Source: JAJDXW01 sp965223775
GTDB taxonomy: Bacteria; Pseudomonadota; Gammaproteobacteria; HK1
Assembly: GCA_965223775.1 (NCBI GenBank)
Contig: OZ245021.1
Coordinates: forward strand, 1,178,001-1,242,000
Length of the DNA stretch: 64,000 nt
Reading direction: 5' to 3'
The notes under the pieces were generated by a model, which was not told the DNA's origin, searched no databases, and worked only from the letters and a program-made list of their open reading frames with translations. Positions 9,485 to 17,722 of the stretch are shown piece after piece (position 1 is the stretch's first letter; each line of letters begins with the position of its first letter). The position numbers and the translations under genes are program-made.

Positions 9485-9706
9485 GTGCCGACCACCGAGG
9501 TTCGGAGCGACATCGCCGGAAAGGTATGGAAGGTCGAGGCCGCGGTCGGCGATGCGCTGGCCGCCGACGACACGATCCTCGTCCTCGAGTCGATGAAGAT
9601 GGAGATCCCGGTGGCCGCGCCTGTCGGCGGGCGCCTGGTGGAGATCCAGGTAGCCGAAGACGACGTCGTGGGCGAAGGCGACGTGGTCGCGGTCCTGGAG
9701 AGCTGA
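9485..9706 (+). CDS. Stand-alone biotinyl (biotin carboxyl carrier-like) domain protein
   Basis: A 73-residue protein that is nothing but a biotinyl/lipoyl domain. The attachment site reads ESMKMEIP, the signature for biotinylation at the central lysine (about residue 38), and the two GKVWKVEAAVGD / GDVVAVLES halves give the expected beta sandwich. The GTG start follows GGAGGTTCAAGG. No biotin carboxylase or carboxyltransferase gene lies nearby, and only one base separates its stop from the next gene, an alpha-hydroxy-acid oxidase. The partner carboxylase must be elsewhere in the genome, or the carrier has another role. Confidence 0.85.
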   Translation: MPTTEVRSDIAGKVWKVEAAVGDALAADDTILVLESMKMEIPVAAPVGGRLVEIQVAEDDVVGEGDVVAVLES

Positions 9707-9707
9707 G

Positions 9708-10907
9708 GTGGCGGCGGCAGAGAAGCGGCAGCGGGCTCCGGCAGGGCCGGCCGTGTCGGAAAAGGCGGCGGCCAAGGCCGGCCCGGTCCGGGACCTCTTC
9801 CTCGAACCCGATCACGGCGGTCGCGGATCGGGTCTGCAGGACGAGTACGCGGTACTGCACGAGCTGGTCAAGGCGGCCCGGGCGAGGCTCAAGCCCGGGA
9901 CCTGGGACTACCTCATCGGCGGCTCGGAGACCGAGACGACGTTCCGGCGGAACCGTCTCGCCCTCGACGAGCTCGCATTCCGGCCCCGGGTGCTTCGCGA
10001 CGTGTCCCGGGTCGACCCTTCGGGCCGGTTGCTCGGCATTCCGCTGCGCATCCCCGTGGTGCTGGCTCCCATCGGCTCGCTCCAGGACTTCGACCCCGGG
10101 GGCGGGGCGACCACCGCGCGCGCGGCCATCGACTACGGGGTGGTCAGCATGTTGAGCTCGGCCTGCGAGCCGGGTCTGGAGGAGGTGGCACGCGCCGCCG
10201 CCGGCGGCCCCAAGATCTTCCAGCTCTACGTCCGCGGGGACGCGGACTGGGTGGAAGACCACGCGCGCCGCGCCGTGCAGTGCGGCTACGACGCGTTCGC
10301 CCTGACCGTGGACCTCGACTACTACGGGCGGCGCGAGCGCGATCTCTCGAAGCGCTTCAAGACTACGGCGCGGCGGCGCGCGGTGGGGCCGGAGTTCCAG
10401 ATGCGGTTCTCCTGGGATGACGTCAAGCGCCTCAAGGACCGTTTCGACATCCCGCTCATCCTCAAGGGGATCGCGACCGCCGAAGACACCGAGATCGCCT
10501 GCGAGCACGGGGTCGAGGTCGTCTACGTGTCCAACCACGGCGGGCGCCAGCTCGACCACGGGCGGGGCGCGATCGAGGTCCTGCCGGAGGTGGTCGAGGC
10601 GGCCGCCGGCCGGGCCGAGGTGATGGTGGACGGAGGCATCCTGCGCGGTGCGGACGTGGTGAAGGCGATGATCCTCGGGGCCGGCGCGGTCGGCATTGGC
10701 CGGCTGACCGGCTTCGCCGTCGCGGCGGCGGGCCGGGCCGGGGTGGTGCGCATGCTCGAGCTCCTCGAGCACGAGGTCCGGATCTGCCTCGGCCTGCTCG
10801 GGGTGAACGGATACGGAGAGCTCGACGAGACGTGGCTGCATCGCGCCCCGGCGGTGGCCGAACCGCACGCCGTGAGCGCGTTCCCGCTGCTCGCCGAGGG
10901 CTACTGA
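9708..10907 (+). CDS. FMN-dependent alpha-hydroxy-acid oxidase/dehydrogenase
   Basis: A 399-residue member of the (S)-2-hydroxy-acid oxidase family (lactate dehydrogenase, glycolate oxidase, mandelate dehydrogenase). The catalytic His and substrate Arg are in SNHGGRQLDHG (about residues 275-285), the FMN-binding Lys in ILKGIA, and the phosphate site in VDGGILRGADVVKA and GAGAVGIGR. The family core starts near residue 50; the first 45 residues are Ala/Lys-rich and look unstructured. GTG start one base after the biotinyl gene, so they form one transcript. Substrate is not deducible. It lacks a membrane anchor or cytochrome domain, which favours a soluble enzyme. Confidence 0.88.
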   Translation: MAAAEKRQRAPAGPAVSEKAAAKAGPVRDLFLEPDHGGRGSGLQDEYAVLHELVKAARARLKPGTWDYLIGGSETETTFRRNRLALDELAFRPRVLRDVSRVDPSGRLLGIPLRIPVVLAPIGSLQDFDPGGGATTARAAIDYGVVSMLSSACEPGLEEVARAAAGGPKIFQLYVRGDADWVEDHARRAVQCGYDAFALTVDLDYYGRRERDLSKRFKTTARRRAVGPEFQMRFSWDDVKRLKDRFDIPLILKGIATAEDTEIACEHGVEVVYVSNHGGRQLDHGRGAIEVLPEVVEAAAGRAEVMVDGGILRGADVVKAMILGAGAVGIGRLTGFAVAAAGRAGVVRMLELLEHEVRICLGLLGVNGYGELDETWLHRAPAVAEPHAVSAFPLLAEGY

Positions 10908-11022
10908 GCGGGCGGACGCGCGGCCCGAGGGGGGCCGGGGGCGGAGGACCGGGGCGTCCCCGGACCCCGGGGACTCTGGACACCAACGCGCCGGGACGAG
11001 GGGCGCGGGGAGGACGACGGCC

Positions 11023-11301
11023 ATGCTGACAGCCATCATGCTCATCAACACCGAGCGCACGCGGACGATCGCGGTCGGCGAAGCGCTCGCGGAAATGGAG
11101 GGGATTTCGGAGGTCTACACGGTGGCCGGGCGCTACGATCTCGTGGCCATGGTCCGGGTCTCGCGGAACGACGACCTCGCCGACCTGGTGACCGGGCGCG
11201 TGGCGGACCTCGAGGGCGTCCGTTCCACCGAGACCCTGATGGCCTTCCGGACCTACTCCCGCCACGACCTCGAGTCGTTCTTCGCGGTCGGCCTCGGCTG
11301 A
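11023..11301 (+). CDS. Stand-alone Lrp/AsnC effector-binding (RAM) domain
   Basis: A 92-residue protein equal to the C-terminal ligand-binding RAM domain of Lrp/AsnC regulators (ISEVYTVAGRYDLVAMVRV, then TETLMAFRTYS) without the helix-turn-helix half. Such free domains assemble as ring-shaped oligomers and bind amino acids or similar effectors. They may modulate full-length Lrp proteins or enzymes. It lies between the hydroxy-acid oxidase and glutaryl-CoA dehydrogenase genes on the same strand, which suggests sensing of an amino-acid-derived metabolite such as one from lysine or tryptophan catabolism; that link is inference. Confidence 0.85.
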   Translation: MLTAIMLINTERTRTIAVGEALAEMEGISEVYTVAGRYDLVAMVRVSRNDDLADLVTGRVADLEGVRSTETLMAFRTYSRHDLESFFAVGLG

Positions 11302-11354
11302 ACGGCGGATGCGCGGGCGGACGTAACGGCGAAGCTCGACACGGGAGGAACGAG

Positions 11355-12620
<1,266 letters not shown>

Positions 12621-12872
12621 TCCGGGGAGACGGCGCGATGGCGTGGGCCTGCACCTCGTCTCCGAGCCCCGTTGGCCGCCATGCCCCGACCACATCTTCC
12701 GGGACGGCGGCGGCCGCGCGGCCAGTCCACCGTCACCTGAACACCGGGTGCGCAATTGAAACCATTGTCGAGGCCGGCCTGAGCATGTGGGGGGAACGCC
12801 TGCAAGCCCGGGAGGGGGAAGGTCGCTGAACGGAATTCGGGGCCTTGCCCTGGACAACGTTCCCAAGGCATA

Positions 12873-13280
12873 TCAGCAGCCGGACAGGAGGGTGCGGGCG
12901 ACCTCGATGAAGGCACGCGCTCGACTCACGGCGTCTTCAGCCTGAGAGTCGGTAAAGACCTCCGCGGGAATACCGCCGGGGAGCCCGTTGGGATATCGGG
13001 TCGGGATGTAGTACTGGTCGAGCTGCCGGGCTGAATCCCGAAGATGGACAAGTCTTCCCGTGGGTTCCTCCGCTGTTTCGAGCAACTCGACCAGGGAATG
13101 TCCGGGTACGAAGCGTTCACCGGAGAGATAGTGAATCGCCTTGAGCGCCTTCTCTGCCGCCTGCTGGCTTGTGAAGCACGCTTGCGCCGGGAATCCTTCA
13201 CGCGCTCCGAGCTCGGCGAATGCGAGGTCGCTCTCAGCTTGACGCAGCCAGCGCTCCGCTTCGGTTCGGGCCGCCTTCAC
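12873..13280 (-). CDS. HEPN-domain protein, toxin half of a HEPN/MNT pair
   Basis: A 135-residue HEPN protein: RQAESDLAFAELG, FTSQQAAEKALKAIHYL and GHSLVELLE mark the four-helix bundle, and the family's RNase motif region is represented by RDSARQLDQYYIPTRYPNG. HEPN proteins of this group act as RNases or as the target of AMPylation by the paired MNT protein. GTG start overlapping the MNT stop (GTGA), so the two are translationally coupled with the nucleotidyltransferase first. The classical RX4-6H pair is not obvious in the usual place, so toxicity is uncertain. Confidence 0.85.
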   Translation of the reverse strand: MKAARTEAERWLRQAESDLAFAELGAREGFPAQACFTSQQAAEKALKAIHYLSGERFVPGHSLVELLETAEEPTGRLVHLRDSARQLDQYYIPTRYPNGLPGGIPAEVFTDSQAEDAVSRARAFIEVARTLLSGC

Positions 13281-13591
13281 AGGATGTCCAACCCTTCCTC
13301 GAGAACCCTCAGAAGGAAGGGGTTCTCTTCCTCGACCATCCGTTCGAACTCGGCGGACGTGTAGACGAGCAGATCGAGCCGAGGCCAGACCTCGTAGAGC
13401 CCATCGAAGTCGCGGAAGCGTTCAAAGAACGTTCTGTCGGTTTCAGCGATCACGACGAGGTCGAGATCGCTCCACTCGTCTGCTTCGCCACGGGCGACCG
13501 AACCGAACACCAGCGCTCTCCTGGCGCCGGCCAGATGTGGACGAAGCCGCTTCACGAGGAGGGCGCGATCCTGGAGATGGGCCACTTCCAT
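13277..13591 (-). CDS. MNT-type minimal nucleotidyltransferase, antitoxin half
   Basis: A 104-residue minimal nucleotidyltransferase. The active-site strand GSVARGEADEWSDLDLVV holds the GS motif and the D-x-D metal ligands. Proteins of this family neutralise the paired HEPN toxin by adding AMP to it. The ATG at 13591 (MEVAHLQDRALL) is preferred to a more upstream ATG at 13786 in the same frame, because the upstream extension has no family similarity and is Arg/Pro-rich shadow-like sequence. Together with the overlapping HEPN gene it forms a complete toxin-antitoxin module located at the edge of the catabolic block. Confidence 0.85.
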   Translation of the reverse strand: MEVAHLQDRALLVKRLRPHLAGARRALVFGSVARGEADEWSDLDLVVIAETDRTFFERFRDFDGLYEVWPRLDLLVYTSAEFERMVEEENPFLLRVLEEGLDIL

Positions 13592-13908
13592 GCGGGCTAG
13601 TGTAGTGGAGAGAACCGCGTGCGCTGGAAACGAGGCGACCCTGAGGCGTGTCTGACGGGGGGGGAAGGTCGCCGGCTCCGTCTCCCCGGGCTTCGTGAGC
13701 GCGGCTTCGTCCTTGCCCGCCAGTTCCCCCGCACAGTGGTCTTGATCGAACGAAAACCTGGTATGCAAGAGTCGCTTTGGTCTCATCCGGGCCGTCGCGA
13801 CCGGTCAGGGCCTCTGTGCACAGGTACTAGAATGAGGTCCAGTTCGAGCCGGCTCATGGACGGTCGTTCCGTGGCGGCCGGCCGACTCCGATTCGAGAGG
13901 ATTCCCGC
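13592..13908. other. Intergenic stretch between MNT and the ion channel gene
   Basis: About 317 bases between two divergently read genes. It should hold the promoters of both the toxin-antitoxin pair and the channel gene. I see an eight-base G run near 13660 but no convincing -35/-10 pair, terminator, RNA gene or repeat. The channel's ribosome site (GAGAGGA, near 13895) lies at its right end. Confidence 0.4.
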
Positions 13909-14724
13909 ATGAAGCGACTGCAACGGGCGTGCGAGCGCATGGTCGGAACGCGTGCGTTCGACAACGTCGTCATCGCGATGATCCTTGCGACCGCGATCGG
14001 GCTCGGCGTGGACACGAGCCACGCTCTCGGCGCCCGGTTCGGCCCCCTCATCGGCTGGGTCTATCACGCCGTCCTGGTCGTGTTCGTCCTCGAGGCGGCC
14101 ATCAAGCTCACCGCCGTCGCGCCCCGCTTCGAGCGCTACTTCCGGGATGGGTGGAACCTGTTCGACTTCACCGTCCTCGTCCTCGCCCTCATTCCCGATA
14201 CCGGCGAGTTCGCGCTCATCGCGCGTCTCGCGCGGCTCCTTCGGGTGCTTCGTCTCATCACCGTGGTACCCCAGCTCCGGATCATCGTCGCGACCCTCGT
14301 GCGGTCGCTGCCGGGGCTCGGGCACGTGATGCTGCTGCTCTTCGTGATCTTCTACGTCTATGCGGTGGCCGGGGTGAACCTGTTCCGCGAGCACGATCCG
14401 CTGCACTGGGGCTCGCTCGGCACCGCCCTGCTCACCCTGTTCCGGGTCATGACCCTCGAGGACTGGACGGACGCGATGTACATCGCGATGGAGTTCCATC
14501 CGATGAGCTGGCTCTTCTTCGTGAGCTTCGTGCTTGTCGCGGCCGTCGTCATGATCAACCTGGTGATCGCAGTCGTGATCAACAACCTGCACGACGCGCG
14601 CCTCGAGGTGGCGTTCACCGAGGGCGAGGAGACCCTGCGGGCGATCCGCGAGGAGGCGGCGGGGGCGCGCAACGCCCTGGAGCGCATCGAGGCCCGCGTC
14701 GAGCGCCTGCGGGACGGCTCCTGA
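13909..14724 (+). CDS. Single-domain voltage-gated cation channel (BacNaV/CavAb type)
   Basis: A 271-residue six-helix channel subunit that would work as a tetramer in the inner membrane. S1-S3 fall in about residues 18-100, S4 is the arginine ladder RLARLLRVLRLITVVPQLR (about 101-119), S5 is LPGLGHVMLLLFVIFYVYAV, the pore helix and filter read LFRVMTLEDWTDAM, S6 is SFVLVAAVVMINLVIAVV, and the C-terminus is a charged coiled coil (ERIEARVERLRDG). The filter TLEDWTD is more acidic than the sodium-channel type (NaChBac TLESWAS, quoted from memory). Ribosome site AGAGGA upstream. It stands alone, with no operon partner, and its stop is 33 bases from the convergent flavoprotein gene. Confidence 0.88.
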   Translation: MKRLQRACERMVGTRAFDNVVIAMILATAIGLGVDTSHALGARFGPLIGWVYHAVLVVFVLEAAIKLTAVAPRFERYFRDGWNLFDFTVLVLALIPDTGEFALIARLARLLRVLRLITVVPQLRIIVATLVRSLPGLGHVMLLLFVIFYVYAVAGVNLFREHDPLHWGSLGTALLTLFRVMTLEDWTDAMYIAMEFHPMSWLFFVSFVLVAAVVMINLVIAVVINNLHDARLEVAFTEGEETLRAIREEAAGARNALERIEARVERLRDGS

Positions 14725-14756
14725 ACCACCCGCCCGCCCGTCCGGCTCGGTCAGGT

Positions 14757-16235
14757 TCAGGCGATGGCGTGGCGGCCGGCCGCGGCGCCGGCCCGGCGGC
14801 CGAAGACCGCTCCGGACACGAGCCCGGTGCCCCCCGGGTAGTTGAAGTAGAAGAGGCCGCCGACCAGCTCCCCGGCCGCGTAGAGACCCGGAATGGGCTC
14901 GCCCTCGGTGTCCAGGACGCGGCACACCTCGTCGATCCGCAGGCCCCCGAACGTGAACGTGATCCCGCACGTGATCTGGTAGGCCTCGAACGGCGGCTCG
15001 TCGAGCCGGTTCGCCCAGTTCGACTTCGCGATTGCGAGCCCCCGGGTGCCGCGCCCGTCCTTGACGGCCGGATTGAACGGCACGTCGGTCCGCACCGCCT
15101 CGTTGTACTCGTGCACGGTCCGCACGAAGGCCGCCGCGTCCACTCCCTCGAGCTTCCCCGCGAGCGCTTCCACGGTGCCGGCCGTGACCTTGGTCACCTC
15201 CCGGATCCGGTACTCGTCGCGGAGCAGCGGGAGCACCTTCGAGTCGAAGACCTGCCACGCGAACTGGTCGGGCTGGTCCAGGATGACCTTGCCGTACCGG
15301 GCGTAGGTGTAGTTGCGGAAGTCCGCTCCCTCGTCGACGAACCGGTCCCCGCCGGCATTCACCATGATCCCGAGCGGGTAGCTGTGCTTCTGGAAGTTGT
15401 CCCCGACCCCGAGGTCTCCGAAGGGAGGGGCGTTGCGGTCCCACCCCACCGCGTGGCAGCCGGACCAGTGGCCGTAAGGCATCGCCCCGGCATCGAGGGC
15501 CATGCGGATGCCGTCGCCGGTGTTGTACCGGGTCCCCCGCACCTTGGCGAGATCCCAGCCGGGGCCGAGATAGCGGGTGCGCCACTCGGCGTTCGACTCG
15601 AACCCGCCGCAGGCGAGCACCACCGACTCCGCGCGGAGGCGGAGGCGCTCCCGGCCCCGGCGCACCACCACCCCGCGCACCCCGGCATCCTCCTCGATGA
15701 GCTCCGTCCCCCGGGCGCCGTAGAGGATGGGGATGTCACGGTCGCGGGCCGCTTCGGTCAGGGCCTGGACGAGTCCCGGCCCGCCGCCCCAGACCTCCAC
15801 CGCGAGCCCGCCCCAGAACTTGTAGCGCCCGTCCACCTTGAATGCCTGCCGCCCGTAGGAGGGGCTGAACCGGACGCGATACCCGCGCATCCAGCGCAGG
15901 GTGTCGAAGCTGCCGTCGATGAGGGCTTCGGCAAGGTCCGGGTCGGAGCGCCACTGGGTGAGTCGGCCGAGGTCGTCGAAGTACTGCTCGCGGGTGTAGG
16001 TCCCGAAATCGACGTTCCGGCGCTCGTCCTCGGTGAGGTCCGGCATGAGCTCGACGAGGTCGTCCACCCCGCCGAAGACGAGCCGCACCGCCCCCGCGGT
16101 GTAGCGGCTGTTGCCGCCCGATTCGGCCTCCGGCGCGCGCTCGAGCACCGTCACCCGCGCACCCTGCTCGCGCGCGGCGAGCGCCGCGCAGAGCGCCGCG
16201 TTGCCCGCGCCTACTACAATGACGTCCTGTTCCAT
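14757..16235 (-). CDS. tcuA: FAD-dependent tricarballylate dehydrogenase-like flavoprotein
   Basis: A 492-residue FAD enzyme of the fumarate-reductase/succinate-dehydrogenase flavoprotein superfamily. FAD binding is shown by VVGAGNAALCAALAAREQGARV at the N-terminus and by GLYAAGELVGGLFYFNYPGGTG at the C-terminus, in the arrangement found in TcuA, which oxidises tricarballylate to cis-aconitate. Catalytic-domain features GGNSRYTAGAVR and NYTYARYG are also present. No TcuB or TcuC gene is adjacent, so the name is by similarity; a relative acting on another tricarboxylate or a 3-ketosteroid-like substrate cannot be excluded. A GGAG ribosome site precedes the ATG. Divergent from the MalY/PatB gene. 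Confidence 0.72.
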   Translation of the reverse strand: MEQDVIVVGAGNAALCAALAAREQGARVTVLERAPEAESGGNSRYTAGAVRLVFGGVDDLVELMPDLTEDERRNVDFGTYTREQYFDDLGRLTQWRSDPDLAEALIDGSFDTLRWMRGYRVRFSPSYGRQAFKVDGRYKFWGGLAVEVWGGGPGLVQALTEAARDRDIPILYGARGTELIEEDAGVRGVVVRRGRERLRLRAESVVLACGGFESNAEWRTRYLGPGWDLAKVRGTRYNTGDGIRMALDAGAMPYGHWSGCHAVGWDRNAPPFGDLGVGDNFQKHSYPLGIMVNAGGDRFVDEGADFRNYTYARYGKVILDQPDQFAWQVFDSKVLPLLRDEYRIREVTKVTAGTVEALAGKLEGVDAAAFVRTVHEYNEAVRTDVPFNPAVKDGRGTRGLAIAKSNWANRLDEPPFEAYQITCGITFTFGGLRIDEVCRVLDTEGEPIPGLYAAGELVGGLFYFNYPGGTGLVSGAVFGRRAGAAAGRHAIA

Positions 16236-16311
16236 GAGCGGTCGTTCTCCCGAGTCCGGTCGGCGAAGGCACGATCGTATCGGAACCCCGGGATGCCTGC
16301 GGCCGGTTCCG

Positions 16312-16338
16312 GAGCACGAGGAGCACGAGGAGCACGAC
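16312..16338 (+). repeat. Three tandem 9-bp units ahead of a TTG start
   Basis: Three near-identical copies of GAGCACGAG lie end to end immediately before the TTG start of the MalY/PatB gene. Each junction makes a GAGGAG or GGAG that can pair with 16S rRNA. Copy-number change would change the number and distance of ribosome sites. Confidence 0.6.
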
Positions 16339-16339
16339 C

Positions 16340-17497
16340 TTGAGCCAGTTCGACGCGATATCCCTGGAGGCCCTCCGGCGCCGCCGTGGCGCCAAGTGGA
16401 ACCGCTACCCGCCGGACGTCCTGCCGGCCTGGGTGGCGGACATGGACTTCGACACGGCCGAGCCCATCCGCGCCGGGCTCGAGCGGATGATGGGCGGGAA
16501 CGATCTCGGCTACTCCGCGAAGTTCCCGGACAGCGGTCTGCCGGAAGCCTTCGCGGCCTGGGCGGCGCGCCGGTTCCCCGGCTGGGAGGTGGCGCCGGAG
16601 CGGATGATCGCGATCGCCGACATCGTGCAGGGCATCCACCTCGCGCTCGAGGCGTACACCGAGCCCGGCGACGGGGTCTGCACCCTGACCCCGGTCTACC
16701 CGCCCTTCCTGCAGGCGGTGGCGCAGACCGGCCGGCGCCTCGACCACTGCACGATGGTGCGGGGCGAGGGCCGCTACGAGATCGACTTCGACGCGCTTCG
16801 CGCCGCCATCGACGATCGCACGCGCCTGCTCCTCCTGTGCACCCCCCACAACCCCCTCGGCCGGGTATTCGACCGGGCCGAGCTCGAGGAGGTGGCCCGC
16901 ATCGCGATCGAACGCGACCTCGTGGTGATCGCCGACGAGATCCACGCGGACGTCGTCTACCCCGGGTCCCGGCACATCCCCTTCGCGTCCCTCGGCCCCG
17001 AGGCGCAGGCGCGCACGGTCACCATGACGAGCGCCACCAAGTCGTTCAACATCGCGGGCCTTCGCTGCGCGGTGGTGATCTTCGGCTCGGACCGGCTCGC
17101 GGAACGGTTCAACGCCTGGCCGGAGCGCATCCGGGGGGCGGTGAGCAGCTTTGGAATGGAGGCCACCCGCATCGCCTGGACCGAGTGCGACGAGTGGCTC
17201 GAGGCGCTCCTCGCGCATCTCGAGGGCAACCGCGACTTCCTGTACTCCTTCGTCGGCGAGCGGCTCCCGGGCCTGCGGATGGTGTCGCCGGCCGCGACCT
17301 ATCTCGGCTGGCTCGACTGCCGGGGGTTCGGACTGGACCCGGACCCGTACCAGTGGTTTCTCGACCGGGCGCGGGTCGGCTTCAACGACGGCCGCGACTT
17401 CGGCGACGGAGGGGCAGGGCACGTGCGCATCAATTTCGCGACCTCGCGGGCGATCCTCACCCAGGTCCTCGAACGAATGGAGGAGGCGCTCCAGTGA
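16340..17497 (+). CDS. MalY/PatB-family PLP enzyme (C-S lyase/aminotransferase)
   Basis: A 385-residue fold type I PLP enzyme. The Schiff-base lysine is in TSATKSFNIAGLR (about residue 232), the cofactor aspartate in VIADEIHAD, and the N-terminus RRGAKWNRYPPDVLPAWVADMDF is the substrate-entry signature of the MalY/PatB group. These enzymes cleave cystathionine and other cysteine S-conjugates, releasing pyruvate, ammonia and a thiol. The next gene is a multi-rhodanese, so sulfur handling is a plausible shared role. Start TTG at 16340, supported by GAGGAG upstream and the conserved N-terminus; the next in-frame ATG is inside the domain. The stop overlaps the first duplicated start site of the following repeat. 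Confidence 0.88.
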   Translation: MSQFDAISLEALRRRRGAKWNRYPPDVLPAWVADMDFDTAEPIRAGLERMMGGNDLGYSAKFPDSGLPEAFAAWAARRFPGWEVAPERMIAIADIVQGIHLALEAYTEPGDGVCTLTPVYPPFLQAVAQTGRRLDHCTMVRGEGRYEIDFDALRAAIDDRTRLLLLCTPHNPLGRVFDRAELEEVARIAIERDLVVIADEIHADVVYPGSRHIPFASLGPEAQARTVTMTSATKSFNIAGLRCAVVIFGSDRLAERFNAWPERIRGAVSSFGMEATRIAWTECDEWLEALLAHLEGNRDFLYSFVGERLPGLRMVSPAATYLGWLDCRGFGLDPDPYQWFLDRARVGFNDGRDFGDGGAGHVRINFATSRAILTQVLERMEEALQ

Positions 17498-17550
17498 GCG
17501 CTCCGCGATCTCGCCGGACGAGCTGCGAACGATGACGGAGGGGCCGCTCG

Positions 17551-17610
17551 ATGAACGTGCCGCAGCTTCGCCGGACAATCCGTGAACGCCCGGAGGCGGC
17601 GCCCCGATGA
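17551..17610 (+). CDS. Micro-ORF 1 in start-region repeat
   Basis: A 19-residue reading frame MNVPQLRRTIRERPEAAPR with GGAGG at 17537-17541. Its TGA overlaps the ATG of the next micro-ORF (ATGA at 17607). It could be translated and pass ribosomes on. Whether a peptide is made is unknown; it may simply be a decayed copy of the downstream gene's start. Confidence 0.3.
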   Translation: MNVPQLRRTIRERPEAAPR

Positions 17611-17666
17611 ACCTGCCGCGAATTCACCGAACGAACTGCAAGCCCCCGGAGGTGGCGCCCCGATGA
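17607..17666 (+). CDS. Micro-ORF 2 in start-region repeat
   Basis: A 19-residue frame MNLPRIHRTNCKPPEVAPR with CGGAGG at 17591-17596. It starts inside the stop of micro-ORF 1 and its own stop overlaps the ATG of micro-ORF 3. The pattern M-N-(V/L)-P-x-(L/I)-x-R-T is shared with its neighbours. Confidence 0.3.
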   Translation: MNLPRIHRTNCKPPEVAPR

Positions 17667-17722
17667 AGGTGCCGCGACTTCCCCGGACGAACGATGAACC
17701 GATGTGGGAGGTATCCCAATGA
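17663..17722 (+). CDS. Micro-ORF 3, coupled to the rhodanese start
   Basis: A 19-residue frame MKVPRLPRTNDEPMWEVSQ with CGGAGG at 17647-17652. Its TGA (17720-17722) overlaps the rhodanese ATG (17719), so ribosomes finishing here are placed directly on the start of the main gene. Confidence 0.35.
   Translation: MKVPRLPRTNDEPMWEVSQ

Larger units (their letters stand above)
17482..17718 (+). repeat. Four tandem copies of a translation start region, 56-bp period
   Basis: Between the MalY/PatB stop and the rhodanese start, a unit consisting of a GGAGG-type ribosome site, a start codon and about 30 further bases is repeated. Start codons lie at 17494 (GTG), 17551, 17607 and 17663 (ATG), with the real gene's ATG at 17719, giving steps of 57, 56, 56 and 56 bases. 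The downstream parts (for example GAATTCACCGAACGAACTGC at 17620-17639) resemble the first codons of the rhodanese gene (GAGATTTCCCCCGAACAACTG at 17731-17751) with a one-base indel. This indicates tandem duplication of the gene's own initiation region followed by drift. Confidence 0.8.

Noticed and set aside
12621..12872. A short gene after glutaryl-CoA dehydrogenase
   Set aside because: The open frames there are continuations of shadows of gcdH with no ribosome site and no family features.
13277..13786. Longer MNT protein starting at 13786
   Set aside because: The extra N-terminal 65 residues lack similarity; the conserved part starts at 13591.
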